Assembly: GCA_951812505.1 (NCBI GenBank)
Contig: CATOSI010000005.1
Span: 186,001 to 250,000 of the forward strand
DNA from: an uncultured Dehalococcoidia bacterium
Lineage (GTDB): Bacteria > Chloroflexota > Dehalococcoidia > Lucifugimonadales > UBA1123
Direction: 5' to 3'
DNA length: 64,000 bases
Shown: positions 62,869 to 64,000 of the stretch, one piece after another
How the letters are laid out: each line of letters opens with the position of its first letter
How positions within the stretch are numbered: the first letter of the stretch is position 1
Notes under the pieces: model-generated
The model's input: only the letters and a program-made list of their open reading frames with translations
Database searches by the model: none
What the model was told of the DNA's origin: nothing
Program-made: the position numbers and the translations under genes

Positions 62869-63588
62869 ATGCTGATACACTTGGAAGACATAACCAAGAT
62901 ATACAAGATGGGCCAGATAGAAGTCGGCGCGCTTCAGGGCGTCTCGCTTGACATAGAGGAAGGGGAGATGGTCGCCATCATGGGGCCGTCCGGCTCAGGC
63001 AAATCCACCCTGATGAACGTCATCGGCTGCCTGGACGCTCCCACCGGTGGGAAATACGTCCTGGACGGACAGGAAATAGGTTCCCTGTCCGACAACCGGC
63101 TGTCAGAAATACGAGGTCGGCAGATAGGATTCGTGTTCCAGACCTACAATCTGCTTCCCCGCATGAGCGCGCGCGCCAACGTGGAACTACCTCTTGTGTA
63201 TGGAAGCGCGTTTGGTCGGAGACGTCGGGCGCTGGAAGCGCTGGAACGCGTCGGACTCGCCGACCGCGCCAATCACAAGCCCACTGAGTTGTCCGGTGGA
63301 CAGCAGCAGCGCGTGGGCATAGCGCGCGCGCTGGTGAAGCAACCCCGCATAGTGCTCGCCGACGAACCCACGGGAAACTTGGACAGCCAGTCCAGCGAGG
63401 ACATAATGGAAGTTCTCAAGGGCCTGAACAGGAACGAAGGCCAGACGGTTATCGTTGTAACCCACGAACTGGACGTGGCCTACGAAACCGACCGCATCGT
63501 CTCCATGCTGGACGGCCAGATAGTAGGAGACAGTTCGGTAGCCAACCTGAAGGCGGAGAGCGAAGCGCGCGGAGCGGTGGCGACTTGA
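62869..63588 (+). CDS. MacB/LolD-type ABC transporter ATP-binding protein
   Basis: This is a 239-residue ATPase. Walker A is GPSGSGKSTLM, the Q-loop is FVFQTYNLLPRMSA, the signature is LSGGQQQRVGIARALV, Walker B is IVLADEPTGNLDSQ and the switch His is in VVTHELDVAYE. It lies 12 bp after the adaptor gene and overlaps the permease start (TTGA, 63585-63588), so adaptor, ATPase and permease form one operon. The complex likely exports peptides, lipids or drugs across the membrane. Confidence 0.95.
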   Translation: MLIHLEDITKIYKMGQIEVGALQGVSLDIEEGEMVAIMGPSGSGKSTLMNVIGCLDAPTGGKYVLDGQEIGSLSDNRLSEIRGRQIGFVFQTYNLLPRMSARANVELPLVYGSAFGRRRRALEALERVGLADRANHKPTELSGGQQQRVGIARALVKQPRIVLADEPTGNLDSQSSEDIMEVLKGLNRNEGQTVIVVTHELDVAYETDRIVSMLDGQIVGDSSVANLKAESEARGAVAT

Positions 63589-64000
63589 ATCCGATAGACA
63601 TACTCGTAACCGCGCTGACCTCCCTGACCGCGAACAAGATGCGCGCCAGCCTGACCCTGCTCGGCATCGTGATAGGCGTGACCGCGGTGATAGTGCTGGT
63701 GTCCATGGGCCGCGGCGTCCAGGCTTCCATCACGTCCGAGTTCGAGGGGCTGGGGGCGAATCTGATTACGGTGACTGCCGGCTCCACCGAGGGGGGATTC
63801 GGAGCGTTCTTCGGGGAAAGTGGAGACGAGATGACCCTGACTTTGGAGGACGCATACGCGATACGCGACTCAGAATACGCGCCTTCCGTGGTCGGGGTGG
63901 CCCCGGAAATCAGCTCTTTCGCTCACGTGGTATCCCGCAGGAACGAGGACTGGGCACAGGTTGTGGGCGTAACGCCGGACTATGAAACGGTTCGCAACTA
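63585..64000 (+). CDS. MacB-like ABC transporter permease (3' end outside window)
   Basis: The frame starts at TTG 63585, overlapping the ATPase stop, and stays open to the window end (138 codons). It begins with ILVTALTSLTANKMRASLTL, the typical MacB/FtsX opening with the first membrane helix LLGIVIGVTAVIVLVSMGRG. It continues into a periplasmic-type region (ITSEFEGLGANLITVTAGST). It completes the MacA-ATPase-permease set. Confidence 0.9.
   Translation, partial: MNPIDILVTALTSLTANKMRASLTLLGIVIGVTAVIVLVSMGRGVQASITSEFEGLGANLITVTAGSTEGGFGAFFGESGDEMTLTLEDAYAIRDSEYAPSVVGVAPEISSFAHVVSRRNEDWAQVVGVTPDYETVRN

Overview
The window is about 64 kb of GC-rich bacterial chromosome, densely packed with genes in short operons. 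Several things point to a Chloroflexota bacterium, most likely a Dehalococcoidia or SAR202-like lineage. These are the LDH-type malate dehydrogenase, the DUF1800/DUF1501 pair, the DUF5667 partner of an ECF sigma factor, paired class III CoA-transferases, an enolase-superfamily enzyme and a xanthine-dehydrogenase-family operon. The placement is inferred from gene content; no rRNA gene is present.

Layout. 1-5.6 kb: a transcarboxylase-like set (12S-type subunit, small subunit, 5S plus biotinyl subunit), then NAD-type isocitrate dehydrogenase and malate dehydrogenase, linking propionate/pyruvate carbon to the TCA cycle. 5.7-8.1 kb (minus): a eukaryote-type hexokinase and an unrecognised partner. 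8.1-13.4 kb: proB-proA, a small ferredoxin-fold-like protein, RNase D, and a CBS-domain site-2 protease. 13.8-15.4 kb: two LolD/MacB-type ABC ATPases without a permease, the first fused to an AbrB-like domain. 15.4-21.0 kb (minus): GIY-YIG nuclease, two cupins flanking a sulfite-oxidase-type molybdoenzyme, a B12-binding/radical-SAM-like protein that has lost its cluster cysteines, and an enolase-superfamily dehydratase. 21.1-23.2 kb: an AT-rich island with a winged-helix-like protein, divergent promoters, a tRNA-like RNA and a HEPN gene pair. 23.2-28.5 kb: TTC38-like TPR protein, DUF1800, DUF1501 and NHL propeller. 28.7-34.0 kb: a 1750-residue exonuclease-RecQ-UvrD fusion. 34.2-43.2 kb: hydroxyacid dehydrogenase, cyclase, a three-subunit molybdenum hydroxylase, DUF2332, SDR and DUF1802. 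43.2-47.5 kb: aldo/keto reductase, EVE protein, phosphoesterase, a decayed Uma2 gene and a VapBC-type pair, interleaved with palindromic repeats. 47.7-53.7 kb: CoA-transferase, HACL/oxalyl-CoA-decarboxylase-like ThDP enzyme, broken HicB, second CoA-transferase, MaoC-like hydratase. 53.9-58.6 kb (minus): a cation-transporter gene with two in-frame amber codons, two MFS exporters and queA. 58.7-64 kb: ECF sigma factor, DUF5667 protein and a MacA/MacB-type export system whose permease runs off the end.

The strongest candidate for something undescribed is a promoter-plus-leader cassette present three times (33.97-34.19 kb, 45.59-45.80 kb on the minus strand, 51.23-51.45 kb). Each copy lies directly upstream of a different, unrelated gene in the same orientation. 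Each has a similar promoter, an AAAGCTAA-like motif, an array of 10-13 nt purine-side repeats and a complementary array of pyrimidine-side repeats. The repeat sequence differs between copies but the two arms remain complementary within each copy, which suggests a conserved RNA fold. The second candidate is the 21.1-22.1 kb island, where a DNA-binding-like gene and a 72-nt D-armless tRNA-like RNA are driven by divergent promoters sharing the same 9-mer over their -35 boxes.

Interspersed palindromic repeats, toxin-antitoxin fragments and three damaged genes concentrate at 44-54 kb, marking that stretch as the most plastic part of an otherwise metabolic region.
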